Shown in pieces: positions 7,764-14,553 of a stretch of 30,244 nucleotides of DNA; positions within the stretch are counted from its first letter, which is position 1, and every line of letters starts with the position of its first letter. Made by a program: the position numbers and the translations under genes. The notes under the pieces are model-generated. The model saw nothing but the letters and a program-made list of their open reading frames with translations. It was not told where the DNA came from and searched no databases. This stretch comes from CAIRDP01 sp037138335 (GTDB lineage Bacteria; Bacteroidota; Bacteroidia; Bacteroidales; FEN-979), in NCBI GenBank assembly GCA_037138335.1, contig JBAXIO010000031.1, positions 1 to 30,244 of the forward strand, in the 5' to 3' direction.

Positions 7764-9413
7764 CTATTTTTCATAGGTACTGGTTATTATTTCTCTTTTA
7801 ATTCTTGCCAAATGCCCTCTCCCTAAAGCCTTTACCTCACATCCCAATTCAAAATATTTACTAATTTGATCATCTGTTAAAATTCCGAATGCATCTATAA
7901 CAGCAATGGGGCCTCCTGACCATTTTACTATATCTTCCGGATTAAGATCAAGATATTGGGTATGAGGTACTGCAAGTATCAAAGCTTCAACTTTTTTCAA
8001 AGATTTCTCAAGATCTTTTTCAACTACTGTTTGTTTCAGGCTTTCCTGGTTCCTGAAAAACCGTTTCCAGGAGCTTCCTGCCGAAGGATAGGTATCCTGT
8101 TCTTCCAACTCATACCAATGATCCACATAAGGATCATGAATTATGACTTCGGCTCCTATCTCGGTAAGCTTGCGTACGACCAATTCACTTCCGCTGTAAC
8201 GGGTATCCCCTACGTCCTGCCGGTAGCTTGCTCCGGCAAGAACCACTTTGGCGCCGGCGATATATCTGCCCATATTGCGTAAAGCATCTCTTACAAGTTC
8301 AGCCACATGCAGGGCCCGGGTGTCATTGATGTCGATGGCAGTGGGTGTAATCTTGAACAGTTTATCTCCGTCTTCAAAGCCTAGAATATGTTTATAAGCC
8401 CAGTAACCCAGCCCGCCGTCTTTCGGAAGGCAATAACCGCCTATACCGGGTCCGGGGAATATGATGTTACTATGCGTGGGTCTCATTTTGATTGCGTTGA
8501 TTACCTTGATCAGGTCCACTCCGTTGCGTTCGGCAAACAGGCTCCATTCGTTCAGGTAGGCGAGTATGGTTGCCCGGTAAGAGTTTTCCACGATCTTGGT
8601 CGTCTCAGATTCAATTGGGCGGTCCATGACGGTAAGGGGATAATCTTTTGTATTCAGCACTTCATGCAGGAATTTTTCAACCCTGACTTTTGCTTCGGAT
8701 TCGCAGCCTGAACAAACCCTCCAGAAATCCCTGATGCTGGCAACGTATTGCTTGCCGGGCATCACCCGTTCAAAACTATGAGCCAATAACGGAATGCTTT
8801 CAATATTCCTTTTCGAAAATTCTTTTTTCAGTATAGGCCAGGCCACGAATTCGGTGGTACCGGGAGCCACCGTGGTTTCGATCAACACCAGGCAGTGGGA
8901 TTGTATTTTCTCCCCTATGGTACGCATGGTATCTTCAAGGGCGGCCATATCGGCTTCACCGCTTCTCATATTCCCAAGCTCTTTCTTGGCAAAGTCGCAT
9001 TGTACATCCACCACCACACAATCTGCAAACATTAAACAGTCGCTATTGTATGTGGCCACAAAGGTTTTTTCTTCAAGCACGCAGCGTTTGATCAGTATAT
9101 CTACCTCAGGATCTTCGGCCTTAACCGGTGATTCTCCACGGTTGATCATAGGGATTTTCCAGTAGGAGCGGGTGGATGGTCTCTGGCAACCGATGACAAA
9201 TTTTGAGCGCTTGCCGTTACTGTCTTTCGTATCGGCTACAATGGCGGCCATGACGGCGCCTACGAAACCCAGGCCCATGACCACTACAATTTCTTTGTTT
9301 TCTGAACGGGCTTTATTCACGAGCCCTTCGATGCGTTTTAATTCATGTTCATAGTCGGCCCTGGAAGGCAGCTCAAAGGATTCACCTGAGGGAGATAGGC
9401 TTGCAGATGTCAT
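7764..9413 (-). CDS. large nucleotide-sugar dehydrogenase (UDP-glucose/GDP-mannose dehydrogenase family)
   Basis: A 549-residue protein, about 100 longer than the usual Ugd/WecC enzymes. Residues 1-40 are a charged N-terminal extension. The Rossmann motif VVMGLGFVGAVMA lies at 46-55, TTVAPGTTE near 181, and the catalytic cysteine is Cys328 in GPGIGGYCLPKDGG. The C-terminal NAD-binding half has AGASYRQDVGDTRYSGSELV and IHDPYVDHW. The reaction is two-step oxidation of a nucleotide-hexose to the uronic acid; the substrate is not certain. The gene follows the regulator gene after a 52-bp gap and leads the cluster. Its first ~1.4 kb is clearly more GC-rich than its last ~270 bp and the cassette downstream, hinting at a recombination joint. 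Confidence 0.88.
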   Translation of the reverse strand: MTSASLSPSGESFELPSRADYEHELKRIEGLVNKARSENKEIVVVMGLGFVGAVMAAIVADTKDSNGKRSKFVIGCQRPSTRSYWKIPMINRGESPVKAEDPEVDILIKRCVLEEKTFVATYNSDCLMFADCVVVDVQCDFAKKELGNMRSGEADMAALEDTMRTIGEKIQSHCLVLIETTVAPGTTEFVAWPILKKEFSKRNIESIPLLAHSFERVMPGKQYVASIRDFWRVCSGCESEAKVRVEKFLHEVLNTKDYPLTVMDRPIESETTKIVENSYRATILAYLNEWSLFAERNGVDLIKVINAIKMRPTHSNIIFPGPGIGGYCLPKDGGLGYWAYKHILGFEDGDKLFKITPTAIDINDTRALHVAELVRDALRNMGRYIAGAKVVLAGASYRQDVGDTRYSGSELVVRKLTEIGAEVIIHDPYVDHWYELEEQDTYPSAGSSWKRFFRNQESLKQTVVEKDLEKSLKKVEALILAVPHTQYLDLNPEDIVKWSGGPIAVIDAFGILTDDQISKYFELGCEVKALGRGHLARIKREIITSTYEK

Positions 9414-9465
9414 AAAATTCTGATTTAAAAGGAGTTGATTTGATTATGAAGTGCACTAATGATAT

Positions 9466-9999
9466 TTAAGTATTCATATCCCAGATAAGCAACCAGTTAT
9501 TTTCATTGATATGGGTTGTGGTTAATTCGCCAGGGTTGTAAATCGTACATATTATGTTGCGGCCTATGGTTTTCTCAACTTTCATTATCAGTTGATCCAG
9601 GCTCTGGATGTTAATTTTTTCTCCGACTAAAACCAGTTCCAGTGGGCCCTTGTATATCCCGTTTGCTAATGGACCCGTGAGATACACCTTGAGAATATGT
9701 CCTGTTTTTTTTATGATCTTTTCCAATACCTGGTCAATCCCAAGTTGCTTTTGCACTATTTCGTTTATTGCTGCATAAATTGGGTGCTTTTTATTGGCCC
9801 TGTATATTTTTTTATTTTTTTCTTTGTAGGATTCAAGCATGCCTGCAGCTTCAAACCGGTTTAATTCTATGCGGATGGCATTTGAAGATTCTCCAAATTC
9901 TTCTTCCATCCCCCTCAGGTAACCTGTGGATTTGGGATTAAGGAAAAATCGGAACATTAATTTGATCCGGGTTTTGTTGGTGATTAAGGTTTCAAGCAT
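9466..9999 (-). CDS. capsule-cluster regulator: winged helix plus degenerate nucleotidyltransferase domain
   Basis: A 177-residue protein with a helix-turn-helix/winged-helix half (about residues 1-75; GESSNAIRIELNRFEAAGML is the recognition helix and wing approach) and a C-terminal half resembling a minimal nucleotidyltransferase. In active enzymes the latter carries G-S-x...D-x-D. Here the equivalent stretch reads LTGPLANGIYKGPLELVLVG, so the Ser and both Asp are lost and catalysis is unlikely. Proteins of this architecture are frequent as the first gene of Bacteroidota polysaccharide clusters, where a regulatory role is assumed. It is followed by the nucleotide-sugar dehydrogenase gene 52 bp downstream. 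A possible promoter lies about 410 bp upstream, beyond a large repeat element. Confidence 0.78.
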   Translation of the reverse strand: MLETLITNKTRIKLMFRFFLNPKSTGYLRGMEEEFGESSNAIRIELNRFEAAGMLESYKEKNKKIYRANKKHPIYAAINEIVQKQLGIDQVLEKIIKKTGHILKVYLTGPLANGIYKGPLELVLVGEKINIQSLDQLIMKVEKTIGRNIICTIYNPGELTTTHINENNWLLIWDMNT

Positions 10000-10013
10000 G
10001 GGACTATGGATGT

Positions 10014-10198
10014 GAAGTTCGTGAAGAAAAACGTTAGGGTAAAGCGTGAAGAAGAACGTGAGGGTAGTGCGTCAGAAGGGTCGTGAGGAAAAGCGTGAAG
10101 AAGATTGTGAAAATAAAACGTGATGAATTTCGCTTTTCTTTACGAATTACCATCACGACTTACCGTTACGAACTACCGTCACGATCTTCTCTGATACA
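10014..10198. repeat. hairpin repeat element A, 12-13-bp units in inverted arms
   Basis: Left arm: nine units beginning cgtga or a one-base variant at 10020, 10032, 10045, 10057, 10070, 10082, 10094, 10106 and 10119, spaced 12 or 13 bp. Two subtypes occur, cgtgaagaaNNN (12 bp) and cgtgaNggtaNNN (13 bp). Right arm (about 10130-10197): the reverse complement pattern, taccatcacga, taccgttacga and accgtcacga at the same spacing. The transcript of either strand could fold into a long imperfect hairpin. It lies directly upstream of the cluster regulator and could be part of its leader. Confidence 0.8.
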
Positions 10199-10526
10199 GC
10201 TTCGCCCTTTCAGTCACAGTTTGACTTAGCTGACTTAAATTTTGAATGCAATTACAATCAGTAATCAATTTGAGGCATAGGTCACAGGACAACTATTTGA
10301 AATTTTAGTTGCTCCATAACAATTCCTCAACTGATAATTTTGATGATAAATACTTGAAAGTATTGATGGTGTTGAGTTTTGGCATCCTTACCTGATTGTT
10401 TGCGTAACAAATTTACTCACTAATATAGAGAATCAAGAATTCACAGGTTAAAAAATCAAGAAATATGGTATTGATAGGGCATTGTGTTCATAACGAATCT
10501 AGAGCTAAGTAATTAAATTACAGGAA
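10199..10526. other. intergenic region between hairpin elements A and B
   Basis: About 330 bp of AT-rich sequence without a plausible gene on either strand. The only feature I can support is the candidate minus-strand promoter at 10408-10436. The region separates the minus-strand capsule operon from the plus-strand module. Confidence 0.5.
10408..10436 (-). promoter_or_regulatory. candidate Bacteroidota promoter for the capsule operon
   Basis: On the minus strand the -7 box reads TAAATTTG (plus-strand caaattta, 10408-10415), matching TAnnTTTG. A TTG (plus-strand caa, 10434-10436) lies 18 bp further upstream as the -33 element. Transcription would run left through about 400 bp of leader containing element A before the regulator start at 9999. 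Such short motifs occur by chance in AT-rich DNA, so this is only a candidate. Confidence 0.42.
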
Positions 10527-10771
10527 AAAGCGAAGACGTGTTAAGAGCGTGACAGTAGGGCGTGAGGAAGAACGTGATGAAGGGCGTGAAGAAGAACGTT
10601 AAGAAAAACGTGAGTAAGTGCGTGAGGGGAGTTCGCGGTTTACAAAAGAAGTTCGTGATGAAGATCGTGAAGAAATACGTGACGGTAGTGCGTGACGTTT
10701 TACCTTCACGTTTTACTGTCACGCTCTTCCTTTCGCTTTTCCATCACGTTTTTCCTATCACTTTTCCCACC
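10527..10771. repeat. hairpin repeat element B, 12-13-bp units in inverted arms
   Basis: Left arm: at least ten cgtga/cgtta units at 12-13-bp spacing from 10537 to about 10695 (for example cgtgaggaagaa, cgtgatgaaggg, cgtgaagaagaa), interrupted once around 10630-10650. Right arm (about 10697-10771): ttcacg, gtcacg, atcacg and atcact in reverse-complement orientation with T-rich spacers. Open frames of about 70 codons run through it on both strands only because a 12-bp unit keeps frame; their products are low-complexity Lys/Val or Thr/Phe strings, not proteins. Same family as elements A and C. Confidence 0.8.
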
Positions 10772-10797
10772 TCGACAGATTAAGGAATAAACCGTTT

Positions 10798-11064
10798 ATG
10801 AAATCAATCAGAGCGCACAAGGATCTGGATGTATGGCAAGTCTCTATGGCATTAGTAAAGGATATTTACTGTATCACGAAGAATTTCCCATCCGATGAAC
10901 GATTTGGATTAATCCTACAGTTACGCCGGGCTGTTGTTTCAATCCCATCAAATATTGCTGAAGGTGCTTCCAGGCAATCAAGTGGAACGGCCGGCCTGAA
11001 TGACCACTTTCTGCCAATTTTGATTGACTATACTACTCACATGAATATCAATAGAGTGAGGTGA
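10798..11064 (+). pseudogene. truncated four-helix-bundle protein (23S rRNA IVP-like)
   Basis: The first ~60 residues match the four-helix-bundle/IVP family well: AHKDLDVWQVSMALVKDIY, ITKNFPSDERFGLILQLRRA and VVSIPSNIAEGASRQSSG. Family members are about 115-125 residues and continue with a helix containing (E)F-x-R-F-L-x-I-A-x-G-S and E-x-x-T. Here the sequence departs after the IAEGASR-QSSGT segment (about 10980) into an unrelated 25-residue tail, and no trace of the missing half is seen in other frames downstream. It is therefore probably a 3'-truncated gene whose end was replaced when the phage-like module or its flanking DNA arrived. Function of intact members is unclear; they often sit near polysaccharide genes in this phylum. 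Confidence 0.7.
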
Positions 11065-11196
11065 TCGGGTTGTTTCGGTAAAGGCTGTTCAAGGAGTGCG
11101 TTTTTTCCAATTATAGCGAAGGATGACCGAAGGAATACCGAAGGAAAGCAGTCCCGTTTTTCAACTCTTATTCCCTTCTTTTTATACCCTGATTTC

Positions 11197-11216
11197 GACC
11201 CTGAAACCGGGTTTTT
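11197..11216 (+). terminator. weak Rho-independent terminator-like stem
   Basis: A short inverted repeat accc/gggt (11198-11201 with 11209-11212, 7-nt loop) is followed directly by a run of T. It could end transcription from the truncated four-helix gene. The stem is only 4-5 bp, so support is modest. Confidence 0.33.
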
Positions 11217-11335
11217 TCATTTTTTTTCAAGAAAATGACATGGCGTAAAGCGCTGAAATACAGGTTTTACGCCTGGGGTGGTACAACCCCCTGCAACTGG
11301 CGGAGGGGGGACTGGCGAATGTATCTTCGCTCAAT

Positions 11336-11392
11336 GAATCACGAAACCCTGAGCCGTTAGCCGTGAACAGTGAATCGTGATTCGGAGATTAT
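11336..11392. repeat. ATCGTGA-type heptamer element with 9-bp inverted ends
   Basis: gaatcacga (11336-11344) and tcgtgattc (11375-11383) are perfect inverted copies. Between them are 7-bp-spaced variants of ccgtgaa (gagccgttagccgtgaacag). The same units recur at 12361, 14398 and 14930. It ends about 20 bp before the tail-fibre start and may form a stem-loop in its leader. Confidence 0.65.
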
Positions 11393-11411
11393 AATAATAA
11401 AAAAGGATTTT

Positions 11412-12365
11412 ATGGATAGCTTATCGAAGTTATATTTTCTGGGGGAGGAGAAGGATCCTTCCTTCGTTCAAGGGAGGCAGGGGGTTATTTCTCCCGATGG
11501 CCTTGAGGGTGATGCCAGGGGGAAAAATTCCACTGATTTCCAGTTCGATCGTGGGTTGCCTGGCCGGGTTGCAAAAGGGGTTAACTCGTTTATAGGTGGA
11601 GGTCAGAGTAACCTGGTGTCGGGTTCTGATTCTTTTGCTGCTGCGGGTTCGAATAATGAGGTGGCTGGTGATATGGGTTTCGTTGCCGGTGAATCGAATT
11701 CGGTGAGCGGAAGCCACGGGGCAGCGTTTGGGAATTTAAATGATGTGCTGGGTAACTTTTCGTTTGCTAAGGGTAGCGGGCATGTAATAACGGCTGAAGC
11801 TGCATCAGCTGAAGGAGACGGGAATATCGTTTCGGGTTATGCGGCCCATGCCGAGGGAGGACTGAATATCTGCGATGGCCGATACTCTCATGCCGAAGGT
11901 CTGGCTGCCAGGGCCTACAACGACTTTCAGCATGCCAGGGCATCAGGAGGTTTCAGTAATCCTGGCGAAATAGGTGAAGCCCAGTACACTAATCTTATTG
12001 CCCGGCTTTCGGCCGAAGAAAACTATCCCCGGGAACTTCTTGTGGGAGAGGAGGGGAGTATCGTCTTGATGGATAACAAAATGAATGTCTTCAGGATACT
12101 GGTCTGCGCATCAAACCCTGACTTATCTGAAGGCGCTGCCTGGGAACTCAAGGGCATAATCAGCAAGAACGATACCCCCGAATCTACCACCCTGATCGGC
12201 GCTGTCTCAAAGACGGTTATTTCCAGATCCAATTCTTCATGGGATATCGCCGCCGAAGCGGATAAGGGGAATGGAGCATTGAGGCTTATGGCGGATGCAG
12301 AACCCGGGCAAAGCATCAGGTGGGTGGCGTTCGTGGAGATGGTTGAGGTGGCATTTTATTCGTGA
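11412..12365 (+). CDS. phage tail-fibre/adhesin-like protein with head-type beta-roll repeats
   Basis: A 317-residue protein. Residues about 55-165 form eight 14-15-residue repeats of the G-x-x-S-x-A-x-G-x-x-N-x-V-x type (GSDSFAAAGSNNEVA, GDMGFVAGESNSVS, GYAAHAEGGLNICD, GRYSHAEG). This is the pattern of YadA/Hep_Hag head repeats and of phage tail fibres that trimerise into left-handed beta-rolls. The C-terminal ~130 residues look like a globular tip or attachment domain that I do not recognise. The ATG at 11412 is preceded by an AAAAGGA purine run and is preferred over the in-frame GTG at 11370 inside a repeat. It heads a plus-strand set with holin-like, endolysin and spanin-like genes, so a phage receptor-binding or structural role is likely. 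Its TGA stop lies inside a heptamer array. Confidence 0.72.
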   Translation: MDSLSKLYFLGEEKDPSFVQGRQGVISPDGLEGDARGKNSTDFQFDRGLPGRVAKGVNSFIGGGQSNLVSGSDSFAAAGSNNEVAGDMGFVAGESNSVSGSHGAAFGNLNDVLGNFSFAKGSGHVITAEAASAEGDGNIVSGYAAHAEGGLNICDGRYSHAEGLAARAYNDFQHARASGGFSNPGEIGEAQYTNLIARLSAEENYPRELLVGEEGSIVLMDNKMNVFRILVCASNPDLSEGAAWELKGIISKNDTPESTTLIGAVSKTVISRSNSSWDIAAEADKGNGALRLMADAEPGQSIRWVAFVEMVEVAFYS

Positions 12366-12386
12366 ACCGTGATTCGTGAACCATGA
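12361..12386. repeat. short CGTGA heptamer array spanning a stop codon
   Basis: Units ttcgtga, accgtga, ttcgtga and accatga follow one another at exactly 7 bp. The TGA of the first unit (12363-12365) is the stop codon of the tail-fibre gene. Confidence 0.7.
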
Positions 12387-12425
12387 GCTTTGATTTTTCA
12401 GAGAAAAAATTTAAAGATTATAAAA

Positions 12426-12602
12426 ATGAAAGCGAGATTGATATTATCGTGGAGGACATCGATCCTGGGGGTTGTTTTATTGATTGTGGCTATTGTTCTG
12501 CTGTTTTTAAGGCATATTTCGTTCAGTGAGTTTACTGCGTTTTTGCCGACGATTTTGGGATTGTTGTATGTGAAAGATTCGTCATTGATTAAAAATGGAT
12601 AG
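12426..12602 (+). CDS. small holin-like membrane protein
   Basis: A 58-residue protein from the ATG at 12426; the frame is open 12 codons further upstream, but that part is Lys-rich and unlikely. It has two closely spaced hydrophobic stretches (about residues 12-29, LGVVLLIVAIVLLFL, and 36-48, FLPTILGLLYV) separated by a short polar turn, and a charged C-terminal tail. Size, topology and position immediately before an endolysin gene fit a holin or holin-like accessory. There is no family motif, so the assignment rests on context. A hairpin-forming repeat follows in the 55-bp gap before the endolysin gene. Confidence 0.55.
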   Translation: MKARLILSWRTSILGVVLLIVAIVLLFLRHISFSEFTAFLPTILGLLYVKDSSLIKNG

Positions 12603-12618
12603 CTGGATGACTGGATAA

Positions 12619-12631
12619 GCGGCTTCGCCGC
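12619..12631. repeat. GC-rich hairpin between holin-like and endolysin genes
   Basis: gcggc-ttc-gccgc is a perfect 5-bp stem with a 3-nt loop. It is flanked by three ctggat units (ctggatga, ctggataa, ctggatat) at about 12603, 12611 and 12637. It could attenuate or stabilise the transcript between the two lysis genes. Confidence 0.55.
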
Positions 12632-12657
12632 GATAACTGGATATAAAATTTAAAATT

Positions 12658-13170
12658 ATGGCTTCTGTTATGGAGTTTTTACCAAAGCTTCTGGCGTTGG
12701 AGGGTGGGTTTGTGAATGATCCTCTGGATAAAGGGGGTGCAACGAATATGGGGATAAGCCTGGGCGCCTGGAGGCAGATGGGGTATGATAAGGATGGGGA
12801 TGGGGACCTGGATAAAGAGGATATCAGGATGCTGGATAAGGAGGATGTTGAGATGGTCCTTAAGAAATTCTACTGGGATCGGTGGAGGGCCGATGAGATA
12901 CGGGATCAGAAACTGGCTGATATGCTGGTTGACTGGCTGTGGTGCAGCGGGAAATGGGGAATCGTAATCCCTCAGCGCCTGCTGAGTATTGATGACGATG
13001 GTATTGCAGGTTGTAATACAATTACTGCCGTAAATGCTTTTGTGCCGGGGAAATTCCTGATCAGTGTTTACAACGCTCGGCTGGCGTTTATCCGCGCCAT
13101 TGTTCGCAGGGATTTCAGGCAGCAGAGATTTGCAAAGGGCTGGATTAACAGGGTTAATTCGTTATTGTAA
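12658..13170 (+). CDS. endolysin, GH108 N-acetylmuramidase with PG-binding-3 domain
   Basis: A 170-residue protein matching the GH108 (ZliS-type) lysozyme family. The N terminus holds LALEGGFVNDPLDKGGATNMGIS, with the catalytic Glu at residue 15 of the E-G-G motif. An acidic loop DKDGDGDLDKED at 44-55 resembles an EF-hand-type calcium loop. FYWDRWRADEI and DMLVDWLWCSGKWG follow. The C-terminal part DDDGIAGCNTITAVN and YNARLAFIRAIV...FAKGWINRV is the peptidoglycan-binding-3 domain. Length is normal. It would hydrolyse the glycan strands of peptidoglycan. No signal peptide is seen, consistent with release through a holin. The neighbours on both sides complete a phage lysis cassette. Confidence 0.92.
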   Translation: MASVMEFLPKLLALEGGFVNDPLDKGGATNMGISLGAWRQMGYDKDGDGDLDKEDIRMLDKEDVEMVLKKFYWDRWRADEIRDQKLADMLVDWLWCSGKWGIVIPQRLLSIDDDGIAGCNTITAVNAFVPGKFLISVYNARLAFIRAIVRRDFRQQRFAKGWINRVNSLL

Positions 13171-13196
13171 AAAAGAGAGATCAAAAAAATTAAACT

Positions 13197-13667
13197 ATGA
13201 GAATAATGTTGATAATGCTGATATGCTTATTAATCAGTGCCGGTTGCAGTCCGTCGAGGAGGCTGGCGAGATTGCTTGAGAAGCATCCGGAGCTTAAGAA
13301 GGCCGATACGGTTGTGGTGCAGGATACTGTTACGGTTCCTGGAGTGGTTGCAGATACGGTGGTTCCGGTATTCGGGAACAGGGAACTGGGAGCGGGGAAT
13401 AGGGAATGGGGAGCGGGGAACAGGGAGCCGGGAATAGGGAATGGGGACTCGGTACTGGTGGAGAAGGGGAGGCTGCAGGTTGTGGTGAAAAAGCTGCATG
13501 ATACCTTGTTCATAAGGGGAAAGTGTAAGCCTGATACGGTAGTCATCCGCCGTAAAATCCCAGTGGAAAAGATCGTGATGGCTAAGCCCCGAACGTCATG
13601 GTATTTGTATGTCATTATCGGTTTATTAGTTGCGATGGTATTTGTGATGCTGTGGAGAAGGGCGTGA
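13197..13667 (+). CDS. probable unimolecular spanin: lipoprotein with C-terminal membrane anchor
   Basis: A 156-residue protein with a signal peptide and lipobox (LLISAGCSPS, lipidated Cys17), a periplasmic stretch rich in DTVVV/DTVTV-type beta segments, and a strong C-terminal membrane segment (about 135-153, YLYVIIGLLVAMVFVMLW) followed by RRA. An outer-membrane lipid anchor plus an inner-membrane helix in one chain is the layout of u-spanins such as phage T1 gp11, which join the two membranes at the last step of lysis. It starts 26 bp after the endolysin gene. Residues 60-83 (GNRELGA GNREWGA GNREPGI) are encoded by a 7-bp repeat array and look inserted. The stop TGA lies in the first unit of hairpin element C. 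Confidence 0.68.
   Translation: MRIMLIMLICLLISAGCSPSRRLARLLEKHPELKKADTVVVQDTVTVPGVVADTVVPVFGNRELGAGNREWGAGNREPGIGNGDSVLVEKGRLQVVVKKLHDTLFIRGKCKPDTVVIRRKIPVEKIVMAKPRTSWYLYVIIGLLVAMVFVMLWRRA
13374..13443. repeat. GGGARNN heptamer array inside the spanin-like gene
   Basis: Ten head-to-tail 7-bp units: gggaaca, gggaact, gggagcg, gggaata, gggaatg, gggagcg, gggaaca, gggagcc, gggaata, gggaatg. Because three units make 21 bp, the encoded protein repeats every 7 residues. A related array in opposite orientation is at 26997-27033. Gain or loss of units not in multiples of three would shift the frame. Confidence 0.9.
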
Positions 13668-13753
13668 TGAAGTTCGTGAAGAAGGGCGTGATGAAGTTCG
13701 TGAAGAAGGGCGGTTTTCTTAACGTTGTACCGTTACGTTTTACCATCACGATC
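13660..13753. repeat. hairpin repeat element C, 12-bp units in inverted arms
   Basis: Left arm: cgtgatgaagtt, cgtgaagaaggg, cgtgatgaagtt, cgtgaagaaggg at exact 12-bp spacing from 13663, so the two subtypes alternate. Right arm (about 13723-13753): taccgttacg and taccatcacg in reverse orientation. The TGA of the first unit (13665-13667) is the stop codon of the spanin-like gene. The arm geometry makes it a possible terminator-like stem. Confidence 0.85.
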
Positions 13754-13822
13754 TTATAATGATATTCAGCTGAAGCAATGGCAGCGGCCGCTGCCGGGTA
13801 TTCACTTTTAATTTTTAAACCA

Positions 13823-14386
13823 ATGGCAAAATCAAAAACAAACATCATTACGCATGGTTACCACGGGAAGGTAGGTAACCAGTTTGTGCTGCGTGTGAGG
13901 GGAAGCAAGAGCATGATCTGCGCTAAACCCGAAAGCGGCAACATACTGCGTTCGCAGGCGCAGATCGACCAGGGCCGTCGCTTTACCGGGGCAGTGCACT
14001 ATGCGAAGAACGCAATGAACGACCCTGTTAAAAAGGCAATGTACGATGCCCGGGCCGACCAGGATACAACGGCATTCAATTGTGCCGTTGCCGATTTCCT
14101 GAGCAAGCCCTGGGTAGACCAGATCGATGCAATCGATTACGCCGGCCATACAGGGGATAAGATCCGCGTGATCGCCAGCGATAACGTGAAAGCTTCTTCG
14201 GTGAACCTTTCAATCAATACAGGGGCCGGTGCCGAACTGGAGGCCGGGGCCTGTGTGTTCGATCAGGAAGGGATGAACTGGACCTATACAGCTACTACTT
14301 CCCAGGCGGTCATTGCCGGCCTGAAGGTTGTTGTAATCGTGAGGGATGTTCCAGGACATGTTGTCGAAAGAACGCTGACGCTGTGA
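13823..14386 (+). CDS. hypothetical protein of the phage-like module
   Basis: A 187-residue protein from the ATG at 13823; an upstream in-frame ATG at 13778 would add an unlikely Ala-rich stretch. The N terminus has HGYHGKVGNQFVLRVRGSKS followed by SQAQIDQGRRFTGAVHYAKN, recalling the G-K-V-G...R-x-Q/T-x-x-Q...F pattern of the Bacteroidota DUF6266 family, but I cannot confirm membership. The C-terminal ~75 residues (KIRVIASDNVKASSVNLSI...VIVRDVPGHVVERTLTL) look like a beta-sandwich. No signal peptide, membrane segment or catalytic motif is visible. Its stop TGA is embedded in a short-repeat array. Function unknown; a virion or secreted structural role is possible from context. Confidence 0.62.
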   Translation: MAKSKTNIITHGYHGKVGNQFVLRVRGSKSMICAKPESGNILRSQAQIDQGRRFTGAVHYAKNAMNDPVKKAMYDARADQDTTAFNCAVADFLSKPWVDQIDAIDYAGHTGDKIRVIASDNVKASSVNLSINTGAGAELEAGACVFDQEGMNWTYTATTSQAVIAGLKVVVIVRDVPGHVVERTLTL

Positions 14387-14461
14387 CGCTCTGACGGCGA
14401 ACCGTAAACCGTGAATCGTGAATCGTGGCTCGAAATCAGGGTCACGGTTCGCGGATCACAG
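14379..14461. repeat. CGTGA heptamer hairpin element D
   Basis: After three gacgctNtgacg-type repeats (14375-14397), which include the stop codon TGA at 14384-14386, heptamers accgtaa, accgtga, atcgtga and atcgtgg run from 14401. The reverse-complement arm gtcacggttcgcggatcacag follows at 14441-14461. Same inverted layout as elements A-C, with a 7-bp unit. Confidence 0.75.
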
Positions 14462-14553
14462 TTATCGATTTTTATAATAGGGGGTGCAACTTTTTGAATT
14501 TGTGTTTGGTCTTTGTTATAGTAATTGAATGTTTAACGTAAAACTGGGCGTGT

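Larger units (their letters stand above)
11065..11411. other. intergenic leader of the phage-like module
   Basis: No gene seen. The region contains three near-repeats around gaccgaagga (about 11118-11152), a short terminator-like stem before a T run, the sequence tacaaccccctgcaact at 11282-11298 (inverted relative of a motif at 28579-28592), and a 9-bp perfect inverted repeat ending just before the tail-fibre gene. An upstream GTG at 11370 is in frame with that gene, but lies within the repeat. Confidence 0.5.

Noticed and set aside
10014..10771. CRISPR array
   Set aside because: Units are 12-13 bp with no constant repeat/unique spacer pattern, arms are inverted, and no cas gene is present.
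10513..10783. Open frames of about 70 codons on both strands across hairpin element B
   Set aside because: They are a by-product of 12-bp units without stops in some frames; the products are low-complexity repeats and change abruptly where 13-bp units occur.
11370..11411. GTG start 14 codons upstream for the tail-fibre gene
   Set aside because: It falls inside a heptamer repeat, whereas the ATG at 11412 has a purine-rich AAAAGGA just upstream.
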